A DNA stretch of 64,000 nucleotides, from assembly GCF_019285735.1 (NCBI RefSeq), contig NZ_CP079107.1, positions 1,364,001-1,428,000 of the forward strand, in the 5' to 3' direction. A model generated the notes under the pieces. It worked only from the letters and a program-made list of their open reading frames with translations, made no database searches and was not told the DNA's origin. This document shows positions 45,813 to 55,180 of the stretch, in pieces. The DNA comes from Paeniglutamicibacter sp. Y32M11. GTDB lineage: Bacteria > Actinomycetota > Actinomycetes > Actinomycetales > Micrococcaceae. A program made the translations under genes and the position numbers. Each line of letters opens with the position of its first letter. Positions within the stretch are counted from its first letter, which is position 1.

Positions 45813-47627
45813 TCAGGCGCGCGGCTTGGCGCCGGAGTAGATCTCCTGAATGATGGCGTCGTAATCCTTGAGCACCTGGGCGCGCTTGATCTTCAGCGAC
45901 GGGGTGAGGTGCCCCGAATCCTCGGTGAAGTCGGTGGGCACGATCCTGAACTCCTTGATGGCCTCGGCCCTCGAGACGGTGGTGTTGGCCTTTTCCACCA
46001 GAGCGGCGATCGCCTCGCGAACCTGGCTCAGCTCCGCGGCCTGGGCGATCGTGGTTTCGGCTGGCAGCTGGTGCCGGGCCAGCCAGCCCGGCAGCGCATC
46101 AACGTCCAGGGTGATCAGCGCGGCGATGAATGGCCGGGCATCACCCACCACAACACACTGGGAGACCAGCGAGTCGGCGCGGATCTGGTCCTCGAGCATG
46201 GCCGGGATGACGTTCTTGCCGCTGGCGGTGACGATGATTTCCTTCTTGCGCCCGGTGATGCGCAGGAAGCCCTCTTCATCCAGCTCGCCGATGTCACCGG
46301 TGCGGAACCAACCATCAACAAAGGTTTCCGCCTCAAGATCCGGGCGGTTGTAGTAGCCGCGCATCACGCAGAAGCCCTTGGCCAGGATCTCTCCGTCGTC
46401 GGCAATTTTCACGGCGTTGCCCGGCAGCGGCCGGCCCACGGTGCCGATTTTCAGGTGTGTGGGGGTGTTGACGGTGATCGGTGCGGTGGTCTCGGTCAGG
46501 CCGTAGCCCTCCAGGATGGTCAGTCCGATGCCGTGGAAGAAGTGCCCGAGCCGTTCGCCCAGCGGTGCGCCGCCGGAGACGGCGTGCACCACCTTTCCGC
46601 CCATGGCGGTGCGGATCTTGGAGTAAAGCAGGACATCAAAGAGCTTGTGCTTCAGCTTCAGGACCAGCGGGATCTTGCCGGCGGCCTCGGCCCGGGAGAA
46701 CGCAATGGCGACATCGGCTCCGGCATGGAAGATCTTGCCCTTGCCGCCGTCCTCGGCCTTGAGCATCGAGGAGTTGTAGACCTTCTCAAAGACGCGCGGC
46801 ACCGCCAGAATGAAGTTCGGCTGGAAGGATTGCAGATCCGGCAGCAGGTTTTTCACGTCGGCGGTGTGGGCCACCCTGACGCCGGCGGCCACGGACAGTA
46901 CCGAGATGTAGCGCGCAAAAACGTGGGCCAGGGGCAGGAACATGATGGTGGAAGCGCCGGGATAAACGCATTCGGGCAGGGCTGCTGCGGCGTTCTCACT
47001 CAGGGCGACGAAGTTCGAGTGGGTCAGCTCGCAGCCCTTGGGCCGTCCGGTGGTGCCGGAGGTGTAGATGATGGTGGCGAGCGAGTCCATGTTGGTGGAG
47101 CTGCGGCGTTCCTCCAAGACCTCGTCGCTGATGCCGGCACCGGCCTTGCGTAGCGCGTCCAGGCCGCTGCCGTCCATCTGCCAGACGTCCGTGAGCTTCT
47201 CCAGTCCCTCCTGGTGAGCTGCCTGGCGGACGACGCTCTCGTGGCGTGGCGCCTCGACCACTGCCGCGACGGCGTGGGAATCGCCCAGGATCCAGGCGAC
47301 CTGGCTGGGGGAGGAGGTCTCGTAGACCGGAACCGTGACACAGCCGGCGAACCAGATGGCGAAGTCCACCAGCGTCCACTCGTAGCGGGTGCGTGCCATC
47401 AGTCCGATGCGGGCCCCGGGTTCGATGCCCGAGGCGATGAAGCCCTTGGCCAGGGCGGCAGCATCGGCGGCGAATTCTGTGGCGGAGATATCGATCCAGC
47501 TGCCATCGGGACCCGGCTTCACCAGCAGCGGCGGATTGGCCGCGGAGCGAGCGTGGCGCAGCAAAAGATCGGTGATGTTGCTCTGCGGCGGTGTGTCCAC
47601 CATTGGAGGGACTGCGAGTTCCTGCAT
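45813..47627 (-). CDS. Long-chain fatty acid-CoA ligase (FadD15-like)
   Basis: A 604-residue adenylate-forming ligase with YTSGTTGRPKGCELTHSNF, EGYGLTETTAPITVNTPTH and GWFRTGDIGELDEEGFLRITGR. ATG 47627 has AAGGAG eight bases upstream. The order with plsC, aroG and pknL resembles the mycobacterial fadD15 to pknL region, so it probably feeds acyl-CoA to phospholipid synthesis. It is preceded on the minus strand by 183 bases of promoter region. Confidence 0.92.
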   Translation of the reverse strand: MQELAVPPMVDTPPQSNITDLLLRHARSAANPPLLVKPGPDGSWIDISATEFAADAAALAKGFIASGIEPGARIGLMARTRYEWTLVDFAIWFAGCVTVPVYETSSPSQVAWILGDSHAVAAVVEAPRHESVVRQAAHQEGLEKLTDVWQMDGSGLDALRKAGAGISDEVLEERRSSTNMDSLATIIYTSGTTGRPKGCELTHSNFVALSENAAAALPECVYPGASTIMFLPLAHVFARYISVLSVAAGVRVAHTADVKNLLPDLQSFQPNFILAVPRVFEKVYNSSMLKAEDGGKGKIFHAGADVAIAFSRAEAAGKIPLVLKLKHKLFDVLLYSKIRTAMGGKVVHAVSGGAPLGERLGHFFHGIGLTILEGYGLTETTAPITVNTPTHLKIGTVGRPLPGNAVKIADDGEILAKGFCVMRGYYNRPDLEAETFVDGWFRTGDIGELDEEGFLRITGRKKEIIVTASGKNVIPAMLEDQIRADSLVSQCVVVGDARPFIAALITLDVDALPGWLARHQLPAETTIAQAAELSQVREAIAALVEKANTTVSRAEAIKEFRIVPTDFTEDSGHLTPSLKIKRAQVLKDYDAIIQEIYSGAKPRA

Positions 47628-47810
47628 TTGGTGCTCCTTCGGTTCCGAGGCGGTGCGGCAGATGCCTGACCAGCCCGATCGTGACGTCCTACCCCTCATC
47701 ATAGAGTGGTTTGCATCACATTTAATTACTCACTAGTAACATACGGTGAATTGCCGTGCCGCGCAAACTTGGACGGTGCCCTTGCGCGAGGTCACGGCGC
47801 GATGAATGAA

Positions 47811-48341
47811 CTACACGCGCGCTCCGTCATCACCCTCGTGGCGCTGCCGGGGCAAACGGGCGAAGAGGAAGACGATGGCAGCGACCGCCACTACCACCAA
47901 CCCGATCCACAACGGCATCGGAGCCCGGCGCCAAACGATGGCCAGGATCAGCAACATCAGCGGGGCACCGGCGGCAACGATCCAGGCCAGATTCAGCAAC
48001 GGGTTGCCCGAACCCAGCGCCGGGGGATCCTCGGGCACAAAGCCGCCGTCGTGCTCATCCTCGGGTTCCGAATAATCGCGGGGGCCACCCAGCGCCGGGT
48101 GGAAGGTGAACAGCTTCGGGTCTACGGGGCCGCCGGTACCGGGGCGACCTCGCGTGGCCGCGTCCGCAGGCGCATCCGTAGCTGTGCCCGGAGCCGTGTC
48201 CGCGGGCGCGGCCCCGGACGTGTCGGCTGCCCGTGGGCCATCGGGGGACGCTGATGGGTCCTGAAGTCGACGGACCAAATCTTCCCACACGGGGTCATCG
48301 GGATCGCCGGACTCCGCCGGCTCGTGAAACGGATTGGTCAT
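47811..48341 (-). CDS. Two-helix membrane protein with disordered N-terminus
   Basis: A 176-residue protein of unknown function. Residues 1-110 are acidic and rich in Pro, Ala, Gly and Asp. Two hydrophobic segments follow at about 115-138 and 142-163, then a short basic tail. Its start overlaps the hydrolase stop by four bases on the minus strand, so the two are translationally coupled. Confidence 0.75.
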   Translation of the reverse strand: MTNPFHEPAESGDPDDPVWEDLVRRLQDPSASPDGPRAADTSGAAPADTAPGTATDAPADAATRGRPGTGGPVDPKLFTFHPALGGPRDYSEPEDEHDGGFVPEDPPALGSGNPLLNLAWIVAAGAPLMLLILAIVWRRAPMPLWIGLVVVAVAAIVFLFARLPRQRHEGDDGARV

Positions 48342-49108
48342 GGCCGCTGCTGCTGCACTTCCTGAAAGAACGAGATGGTGCGGGCGAAAATGCTCTCCGC
48401 CTCATAGTCAAGCGTGGCCACGTGGTAGCTGCGCGTCAATCGATTCACCTCTAGGTGGACATGCTCCGATAGCCCGCGGCGCAGGGTGCGCATGCTGGAT
48501 TCGGGTACCACGTGGTCGGTATCCGAACGGAAGACCAGCACCGGGGCGGTGATCCGTGGCAACAGTGTGATGGTCTCGGCGAAGAGTTTGCGCAACTGAT
48601 GCACACCGGCCACCGGGGTACGGGCATAGGCATGTTCGTCGCCTCCCGGTTTGGCCATATCGTTCGCGATGCCCGGCACGCTGGGCAGCAGATGACGCAG
48701 CACCCCGGTGAAGGGCGCCAGCGGGGAGGCGATGCTCAGCCCCGGATTCACCAACGCCAGCCCGGCGACCTGATGGGTCGCGGCAAGATTCAGCGCCAGC
48801 GCCCCACCCATCGACAGACCGGCCACAAAGACCCGCCGGTGAGTAGCGGCCAGGGCCGCGTAACGCTGCTGTGCCGCAGCAAGAATTTCGGTGTACTTCA
48901 TGCCGGAAAGCTCCTGCCAGCTGGTGCCGTGGCCGGGTAACAATGGCAGGTCAACGGTGTACCCGGCATCGGCCAAGGACCGTGCCCAGGGCAGTAGACC
49001 GGCCGGACCGGCGGTGAACCCGTGCAATATCAAGACCGCGGCACCGTTGGAACCCCGCTGGTGGAACGGCGCATTGGGGCCGGCGTCGGCCTCGGGATCA
49101 ACTGACAT
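48338..49108 (-). CDS. Alpha/beta hydrolase, carboxylesterase or monoacylglycerol lipase type
   Basis: A 256-residue hydrolase with oxyanion HGFTAG at 29-34, nucleophile Ser99 in GLSMGG, a probable Asp in FRSDTDHVVP, and His in TRSYHVATLDYEA. This resembles Est30/Rv2183-type carboxylesterases. ATG 49108 is chosen; the longer frame upstream is unsupported. It is encoded near plsC and fadD, pointing to lipid turnover. Confidence 0.88.
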   Translation of the reverse strand: MSVDPEADAGPNAPFHQRGSNGAAVLILHGFTAGPAGLLPWARSLADAGYTVDLPLLPGHGTSWQELSGMKYTEILAAAQQRYAALAATHRRVFVAGLSMGGALALNLAATHQVAGLALVNPGLSIASPLAPFTGVLRHLLPSVPGIANDMAKPGGDEHAYARTPVAGVHQLRKLFAETITLLPRITAPVLVFRSDTDHVVPESSMRTLRRGLSEHVHLEVNRLTRSYHVATLDYEAESIFARTISFFQEVQQQRP

Positions 49109-49340
49109 GGGACGCTCCAGGTGGTGTCGGAGGGGCGCGCATCGAAAATTCCAGCGGAATTCCACTCGGGGAGTGTGACCGATCGCGTTGTTTTGCCTAC
49201 AGTTAGAGCCTAACGGAGAACCGGATCATCGGTGCCGAAGGCTCGGCGCCCCTCTGGTGCCGTCGGCCGGCCGCACCAACTCGCTGCGGTTCTTCGTTCA
49301 TTTGTTCACCATTCACCCGCGCCCGGAAGGCACCCACCGC

Positions 49341-50048
49341 ATGTTCTACCTCTTTATGAAGCGGTTTATCGTCGGACCGCTCGTAAACGTGATCTTCCGT
49401 CCCTGGGTTAAGGGGATCGAGAACATTCCCGAAAGTGGCGGGGCGATCCTGGCCAGCAACCACCTCTCGGTATCCGACTCCATTTTCCTGCCCGTGGCGG
49501 TGGACCGCCCGGTCATCTTCCTGGCAAAAATGGACTACTTCACCGGCCGGGGCATCAAGGGGCGCATCACCGCCTGGTTCTTCCGGATGATCAACCAGCT
49601 TCCGATGGACCGTTCCGGTGGGGCCGCCAGCGCCAATTCCCTGGGAGCCGGTGCCCAGGCGCTGGTGGATGGCAGCCTGCTGGGCATCTACCCGGAGGGC
49701 ACCCGCAGCCCCGATGGCCGGCTCTACCGCGGCAAACTCGGGGTGGCCAAACTGGCACTGGAAGCCGGAGTCCCGGTGATCCCGGTGGCCATGATCGGGA
49801 CCGACAAGGTGCAACCCATCGGCAAGCGCGTACCCTCGATTCGTCGTGTTGGCATGATCATCGGTGAACCCTTGGACTTCTCCCGCTATGCGGGGATGAG
49901 CCAGGACAGGTTTGTCCAGCGTTCGGTGACCGATGAAATTATGTACGCGATCATGCGCCTCTCCGGTCAGGAATATGCCGACACCTATGCCGCCACCGTG
50001 AAGGCCAAGCTGGACGCCGAACGCCGTGAGACCAACAAGAAGAAGTAG
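49341..50048 (+). CDS. plsC: 1-acyl-sn-glycerol-3-phosphate acyltransferase
   Basis: Makes phosphatidic acid. The 235-residue protein has the NHxxxxD motif NHLSVSD at 41-47 and the substrate motif YPEGTRSPDG. A hydrophobic N-terminus lies near RFIVGPLVNVIFRP. ATG 49341 gives the family N-terminus; the frame is open upstream but unrelated. Confidence 0.93.
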   Translation: MFYLFMKRFIVGPLVNVIFRPWVKGIENIPESGGAILASNHLSVSDSIFLPVAVDRPVIFLAKMDYFTGRGIKGRITAWFFRMINQLPMDRSGGAASANSLGAGAQALVDGSLLGIYPEGTRSPDGRLYRGKLGVAKLALEAGVPVIPVAMIGTDKVQPIGKRVPSIRRVGMIIGEPLDFSRYAGMSQDRFVQRSVTDEIMYAIMRLSGQEYADTYAATVKAKLDAERRETNKKK

Positions 50049-50131
50049 CGCCCGCGTAATGATCTGTGACCCATTCATGTCGCGGATGACGCACTAAATG
50101 CTTAAGTGAGCTCCCGGCGGTTTACGCTTGG

Positions 50132-51532
50132 ATGGTGACTCAGCTATCTTCGACTTCCTCATTGCCCGGACAATCCGCGGTGGGCCCCTCGGCCGACCCA
50201 GCACTGGACATCTGGCGCTCCTTGCCCATTGCCCAGCAACCGACGTGGAGCGAGCACCCGCACTACGCGGAGTCGGTCAGTGCCCTTGGCGCGCGCCCTC
50301 CGCTAGTTTTTGCCGGCGAGGTTGATGTGCTGCGCGAGCGGCTGGCCGCTGCCGCACAGGGCAAGGCCTTCCTGCTGCAGGGTGGCGACTGCGCCGAGAC
50401 CTTCGGCGACGCCACGGCGGATAAGATTTCCGCCCGCGTGAAGACCATCTTGCAGATGGCCGTCGTGCTCACCTATGGCGCCTCGATGCCGGTGATCAAG
50501 ATGGGACGCATGGCCGGGCAATTTGCCAAGCCGCGTTCCTCCAACGATGAAACCCGCGACGGCGTGACGCTCCCGGCCTTCCGTGGCGACATCGTTAACG
50601 GTTACGAGTTCACCCCCGAATCCCGCGCCCACGATCCGCGCCGCATGGTGGATGCCTACAACACCTCCTCCGCCACGCTGAACCTGATCCGCGCCTTCAC
50701 CCAGGGTGGTTTTGCCGACCTGCGTTCGGTGCACTCTTGGAACGCCGGCTTCATGGCAAACCCCGCGCACACCGCCTACGAGCAGCTCGCCGGCGAAATT
50801 GACCGCGCGGTGAAGTTCATGGATGCCTGCGGAGCGGACTTCGAGGCCCTGAAGCGCACCGAGTTCTTCGCCTCCCACGAGGCCTTGCTGCTGGACTACG
50901 AGCGCGCGCTGACCCGCACCGACTCACGCACCTCCCAGCCGTACGACACCAGTGGGCACTTCCTCTGGATCGGTGAGCGTACCCGCCAGCTCGACGGCGC
51001 ACACGTAGACTTCCTCTCCCGGGTGCGTAACCCGATCGGCGTCAAGCTGGGCCCGACCACCACACCCGAGGACGCCCTGGCGCTCATCGAGAAGCTTGAC
51101 CCGAACCGCGAGCCGGGCCGCCTGACCTTCATCACCCGCATGGGCGCGAAGAACATCCGTGAGAAGCTGCCGAACCTGGTCGAGAAGGTCACCGCTTCCG
51201 GCGCCCAGGTGCTCTGGGTCACCGATCCGATGCACGGGAACACCGTCACCTCCGAGAACGGTTACAAGACGCGCAAGTTCGACGACGTCATGGACGAGGT
51301 TCGCGGCTTCTTCGAGGTCCACGATTCACTGGGCACCTTCCCCGGTGGCCTGCACGTGGAAATGACCGGCGACGATGTGGCCGAGTGCCTGGGCGGTGCC
51401 GATCCGATCCGTCAGGAACAGTTCGACGACCTGTACGAGTCGGTCTGCGACCCGCGCCTGAACCACAAGCAGTCCTTGGAAATGGCCTTCTTGGTCTCCG
51501 GGGCCCTGGCCAAGCGCGGACCACGCGCCTAA
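50132..51532 (+). CDS. aroG: 3-deoxy-7-phosphoheptulonate (DAHP) synthase, class II
   Basis: First enzyme of the shikimate pathway. The 466-residue protein matches class II (plant/mycobacterial) DAHP synthases: FLLQGGDCAETF, RPPLVFAGEVD, FITRMGAKNIREKLP and WVTDPMHGNT. The start is ATG 50132 (or GTG 50135). A TACGCT box at 50123-50128 is so close that the transcript is probably leaderless. It is convergent with the PASTA kinase, as aroG and pknL are neighbours in mycobacteria. Confidence 0.95.
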   Translation: MVTQLSSTSSLPGQSAVGPSADPALDIWRSLPIAQQPTWSEHPHYAESVSALGARPPLVFAGEVDVLRERLAAAAQGKAFLLQGGDCAETFGDATADKISARVKTILQMAVVLTYGASMPVIKMGRMAGQFAKPRSSNDETRDGVTLPAFRGDIVNGYEFTPESRAHDPRRMVDAYNTSSATLNLIRAFTQGGFADLRSVHSWNAGFMANPAHTAYEQLAGEIDRAVKFMDACGADFEALKRTEFFASHEALLLDYERALTRTDSRTSQPYDTSGHFLWIGERTRQLDGAHVDFLSRVRNPIGVKLGPTTTPEDALALIEKLDPNREPGRLTFITRMGAKNIREKLPNLVEKVTASGAQVLWVTDPMHGNTVTSENGYKTRKFDDVMDEVRGFFEVHDSLGTFPGGLHVEMTGDDVAECLGGADPIRQEQFDDLYESVCDPRLNHKQSLEMAFLVSGALAKRGPRA

Positions 51533-51573
51533 CTAGGGGCCGCCGGCATCGCCTCAGCCGATGCACCAGCCGA

Positions 51574-51627
51574 TGGCCGGGGTGCTGCACCTGACTCTTA
51601 GTCAGTGAGGTGCAGCGCCCCGGCCAT
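51574..51627. terminator. Bidirectional terminator between aroG and the PASTA kinase
   Basis: ATGGCCGGGGTGCTGCACCT pairs with AGGTGCAGCGCCCCGGCCAT (one G-T wobble). Inside it CTGACT-CTT-AGTCAG makes a second stem. It lies between two convergent genes. Confidence 0.8.
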
Positions 51628-51766
51628 TGCCGTGTCCGGGATGCGCGTGGATCGCCCAAAATCCGGGTAGGCCCGAACTGACCATGATCCGGCGGCACCA
51701 CCAGGTGCTTGGCCCGTACGCCGAGGGGTCATGCTCGGTACCTCGTCAAGCGGACCGGCTCAGGGG

Positions 51767-53950
51767 CTAGACCACAACGAGGTGAATCGTTGAGCCCTCC
51801 GGCGCGCTACCGTTAGCTGGATCTTGTGAGCGCACCGTGCCAAAGAAGCCGCCCAAGAATTCCTGCACCTCGACCTCAAAACCTAGTGCTTCAAGCTCGG
51901 CGAGGGCCTGCGTCAGCTGCTTGCCCTGCACGTTTGGTACATCGATCATCCGTGGGCCGCGCGAAATCACGTACGTGACCGTAGAGCCACGCTCCGCCGT
52001 GCCACTCGAGGGATCCTGTGAGATGACGGTGCCAACCGGAACGCTGGTGCTGTATTCCTTGGGTGCGGCAGAGCCCTTCAGCCCCGCGTTTTTTAACGCG
52101 GACTCGGCCTCCTGCGCGCTCATGCCGCCCACATCGGGGACGTCCACCGGTGCCGGTCCACGCGAGATCACCAGCGCCACGGTAGTATCGCGGCGCAGCT
52201 GCTCACCCTTTTTTGGTTTCTGGCTGATCACCAGGCCCTCGGCCACGTCCTCCGAGTACTCCTGAGTGACCTTGCCCAGTGCCAGGCTGCGGATCGTGAG
52301 CTGTTCGGCGGCGGCAGCTTGTTGCTGACCTTTAACGTCGGGCACGGAAAAAAGCTCCGGCCCCTTGGAAATCTTGAGCGTCAGACCTTGAAATCGACGG
52401 ATAGTTTCTCCTGCGACGGGTTCACTTCCCACCACGAGTCCGCGCCCGATCTCTTCGTCAAATACCTCGTTGATGTCGGTCGTCACTCCGGCTTTTGCTA
52501 GCCGTTCCACGGCGGCATCCTGCGACATGCCGCTGAGTCGTGGAATCTGAATGGGTGCGCCGGGTCCCATCCCGAAGAACAGACTGACGGCGGTGACCAG
52601 CGCGATGAGCAGCGTCAAGATGATGCCGATCAGCCATTTGCGGCGTGCCGGGGACCTTGGTGCCAACTCGTGGGTGGGGATCTGGGCATTCTTACGCCAC
52701 GCCAGCTCGGCGGCCTTCGAGTTCTTCTTGGCCTGCCGGGCGGAGATGGGCCGTTGCGGGGTGACGGCGATCGCCTGGGTTGCCGAGGCCGCTGCCGATG
52801 CCGGATTGGTCTGGTCCCACTGACCCGAAAAGACCTGAGTATGCTCGGCATTGCCCAGCACCGTGGTCTGCTCCCCGATGCCCGCCAACGTTCGGGTGGC
52901 ATCGTCCTGGTTGGCGCCCGAGTGAGTGGGGGATTGCACCACGGTGGAGTCCGCGTCGGCGCCCGAGGCCAGAATGCGTCCGGCGGCCGAATCACGGTAC
53001 TCCTGAGCCTGGGCGAGCCGGTCATGCACGGAGGTGTGCGGGCTCAGCGCCGGCGGAATCAGGTCCCTGATGCCGCCCAATGTCTGCGAACCCAGATCGA
53101 GCTGCGCGCTTGAAAGCGAGTCGTGGATCTGCTTCAGATCACTGAGGAGGAAGGTGGCATTCTGCGGCCGATCCTCGGGGTCCTTATTCGTGCAGTACGC
53201 CACCAGCTCATCGAGCTCGGGAGATAACCCCGGTACGGAGGCCGACGGGGCGGGCGTCTGATCGTGGATGTGCTTGTAGGCCAGCCCATAGGCACTTTCC
53301 GCGGTGAAGGGCTGACGGCCGGTGAGCAGCTCATAGGCGATGATGCCCACGGCATAGATGTCGCTGCGTTCATCCGAGGGTTCACCCTTGGCCAGCTCGG
53401 GGGAGATGTAGGCGGCAGTACCGAAGAAGTTGGTGGCGTTGGTGTGCGCGGAGGATGCCCGGGCCAGCCCAAAGTCGGCAACCTTGATGCGGCCCTCATC
53501 GGAGATCAGCACGTTGGCTGGCTTCATGTCACGGTGCACGATGCCTTCCTCGTGCGCCACCGACAGCCCTGTGCAGATGGCCTGGAGCACCACAAGTGCC
53601 TGGCGTGGGGTGTAACGGCCTCGGCTGTTAAGCGATTCGCGCAGGTTCAACCCGCGCACGTACTCCATCACCAGATAGGCGGTATTGCGCGAGACATGGT
53701 GATCAATGATGCCCACGATGTTGTCGTGGGTGAGACCGGCAGCGATGATCGCTTCGGAAGCGAAGCGCTCCAAAACCGCTGGGTCGGAGGTCAGGTGGGC
53801 ATGCAGAATCTTAACTGCCACGGTGCGGTGAAGTCGCACGTCCATGGCGCGGTACACGGTGGCCATGCCGCCGTCGGCGATGCGTGCGTCGAGGCGGTAA
53901 CGCTCATCAAGCGTTGTTCCGATGCGGGGGTCGATGTGTGGTTCACTCAC
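51767..53950 (-). CDS. pknL: Serine/threonine kinase with four PASTA repeats (PknL-like)
   Basis: A 727-residue receptor kinase. The kinase domain covers about 18-280: glycine loop GGMATVY at 27-33, Lys47, HRD at 139-141, DFG at 159-161. A juxtamembrane linker rich in Ala, Thr and Gln is followed by one membrane helix at about 439-461. Outside, four PASTA repeats run to the C-terminus (for example PNVQGKQLTQALAELEALGF). PASTA repeats bind peptidoglycan fragments or lipid II. Its place beside aroG matches PknL. Possible targets encoded here include the TETT site of the GarA-like protein. Confidence 0.92.
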   Translation of the reverse strand: MSEPHIDPRIGTTLDERYRLDARIADGGMATVYRAMDVRLHRTVAVKILHAHLTSDPAVLERFASEAIIAAGLTHDNIVGIIDHHVSRNTAYLVMEYVRGLNLRESLNSRGRYTPRQALVVLQAICTGLSVAHEEGIVHRDMKPANVLISDEGRIKVADFGLARASSAHTNATNFFGTAAYISPELAKGEPSDERSDIYAVGIIAYELLTGRQPFTAESAYGLAYKHIHDQTPAPSASVPGLSPELDELVAYCTNKDPEDRPQNATFLLSDLKQIHDSLSSAQLDLGSQTLGGIRDLIPPALSPHTSVHDRLAQAQEYRDSAAGRILASGADADSTVVQSPTHSGANQDDATRTLAGIGEQTTVLGNAEHTQVFSGQWDQTNPASAAASATQAIAVTPQRPISARQAKKNSKAAELAWRKNAQIPTHELAPRSPARRKWLIGIILTLLIALVTAVSLFFGMGPGAPIQIPRLSGMSQDAAVERLAKAGVTTDINEVFDEEIGRGLVVGSEPVAGETIRRFQGLTLKISKGPELFSVPDVKGQQQAAAAEQLTIRSLALGKVTQEYSEDVAEGLVISQKPKKGEQLRRDTTVALVISRGPAPVDVPDVGGMSAQEAESALKNAGLKGSAAPKEYSTSVPVGTVISQDPSSGTAERGSTVTYVISRGPRMIDVPNVQGKQLTQALAELEALGFEVEVQEFLGGFFGTVRSQDPANGSAPEGSTIHLVVV

Positions 53951-54054
53951 TTATTGATCGTAACCAGTGCTGGAAGGGAAGGCGGAACTCGCAACACGAT
54001 GCTGCACCCGGTTGTTGCAGCATTGTGAGGTTCGCTGGTTCGCTGGGCCACAGG

Positions 54055-54095
54055 AAAACAAAAGAGGGGCCGGTCCACCTGCGAACCGGTCCCTC
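54055..54095 (-). terminator. Rho-independent terminator of whiB
   Basis: On the minus strand GAGGGACCGGT pairs with ACCGGCCCCTC (one mismatch, 10-base loop), then CTTTTGTTTT. It lies about 30 bases beyond the whiB stop at 54126. Confidence 0.85.
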
Positions 54096-54125
54096 ATGAT
54101 GAAATGTGCTGGAGCACCGCTGGAA

Positions 54126-54374
54126 TTAGGAAGCGCGGCGTGCTCGGGCTGCCCGACGCTTCAGCGCCCGACGCTCGTCTTCGCTCATACCGCCCCAAAC
54201 ACCGGCATCTTGGCCGGATTCGATGGCCCACGCCAAGCAGGTGTCCACGACGGGGCACCGTCGGCAGACACTTTTAGCTTCTTCAATCTGGAGCAGAGCC
54301 GGTCCGGTGTTTCCTACCGGGAAGAATAGTTCCGGGTCCTTGTCCAGACAAGCCGCGCGGCTACGCCAATCCAT
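54126..54374 (-). CDS. whiB1: WhiB-family iron-sulfur regulator (WhiB1-like)
   Basis: An 82-residue WhiB protein. The four cluster ligands are Cys9, Cys37, Cys40 and Cys46 (CRRCPVVDTC). The GVWGG turn is at 58-62, followed by a basic tail ALKRRAARARRAS. The sequence MDWRSRAACLDKDPELFFPVG is close to WhiB1, which binds a 4Fe-4S cluster and sigma factor and responds to nitric oxide. The assignment to WhiB1 is from memory of the family. It is found only in actinobacteria. Confidence 0.93.
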   Translation of the reverse strand: MDWRSRAACLDKDPELFFPVGNTGPALLQIEEAKSVCRRCPVVDTCLAWAIESGQDAGVWGGMSEDERRALKRRAARARRAS

Positions 54375-54699
54375 GCTTGTTGATGCTCCTTGAATGTAGG
54401 AAAATGAGGGGGATCGCCCTAGCTAATCCGCCGGGGCAAAAGCAATGCGACCGGTGAATTGCTATACCCGAACGACTGCCTAACAAGGTTTTCATGTTAC
54501 GTTCACGTAAACAAGGGGCCCGTGTCGCAAATAGCTCCGCATCCTTGAGTGCTTGGTCACAAGGTCAAGTTTCAAGAGTGTGACTAACAGGTTTCCCTCG
54601 CTGTGACAAGGGTGTTCTGAGGCACTTTTGGACTCACTTGGTGCCTCGGGCGCTTCGGCCACTTCGCGTCCGGGATGGACTCCGTACTAGATTTGACGG
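54375..54699. other. Divergent promoter region between whiB and the gene at 54700
   Basis: No gene is visible in these 325 bases. TAGATT at 54688-54693 is a likely -10 for the rightward gene. A separated inverted GTCACA/TGTGAC pair near 54557 and 54580 has the wrong orientation for a CRP site. Confidence 0.5.
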
Positions 54700-55143
54700 G
54701 TGACTAACCAGCCAGCCTCCACCGCAAATCTCCCCTCGCCCCAGCACCGCCCGTTCTCGGTGTGGGTCGTTACCGTGCTGTTGCTTCTAGAGGGCCTCGC
54801 GGTACTCGGCTACGCACTGAGCTACGCACTTCAACTGGGAGCTGCAGGCGCGCTGGGTATGGGGGCACGAATCTTCATGCTGGTGCTCATCGTGATCGCG
54901 GGCACCTGGCAATTGCTGGTCGCTCACCATTTCTTCCGGGGTCGGGCCTGGACGCGTGCCGCAGTATTGTTCTGGCAGGTCTTCCAAATTATTCTAGCGA
55001 TCCCGTATTTCCAATCCGGTGACGCACTCATGGCGTGGGCTTGGTTGGTTCCTGCTGCCGCCATCACGGTACTGCTCTTTGACCCGAGGGTCACGGCATT
55101 CTTGGGCGACCGTCCCGGTACGCAGTCCCCGGCGGCAAACTAA
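54700..55143 (+). CDS. Small integral membrane protein, unknown function
   Basis: A 147-residue protein with four hydrophobic segments, for example VWVVTVLLLLEGLAVLGYAL, GARIFMLVLIVIAGTWQLL and WAWLVPAAAITVLLF. The start GTG at 54700 lies six bases after a -10-like TAGATT and has no ribosome site, so the mRNA is probably leaderless. It is convergent with the FtsK-like gene. I do not recognise the family. Confidence 0.72.
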   Translation: MTNQPASTANLPSPQHRPFSVWVVTVLLLLEGLAVLGYALSYALQLGAAGALGMGARIFMLVLIVIAGTWQLLVAHHFFRGRAWTRAAVLFWQVFQIILAIPYFQSGDALMAWAWLVPAAAITVLLFDPRVTAFLGDRPGTQSPAAN

Positions 55144-55180
55144 GCACGGCCGGTGTCCCGGTGTCCGCGGAGTCGAAGGC

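Noticed and set aside
54555-54585. GTCACA ... TGTGAC pair upstream of whiB as a CRP/GlxR site
   Set aside because: The half-sites are in the opposite order to TGTGA-N6-TCACA and the spacer is too long.
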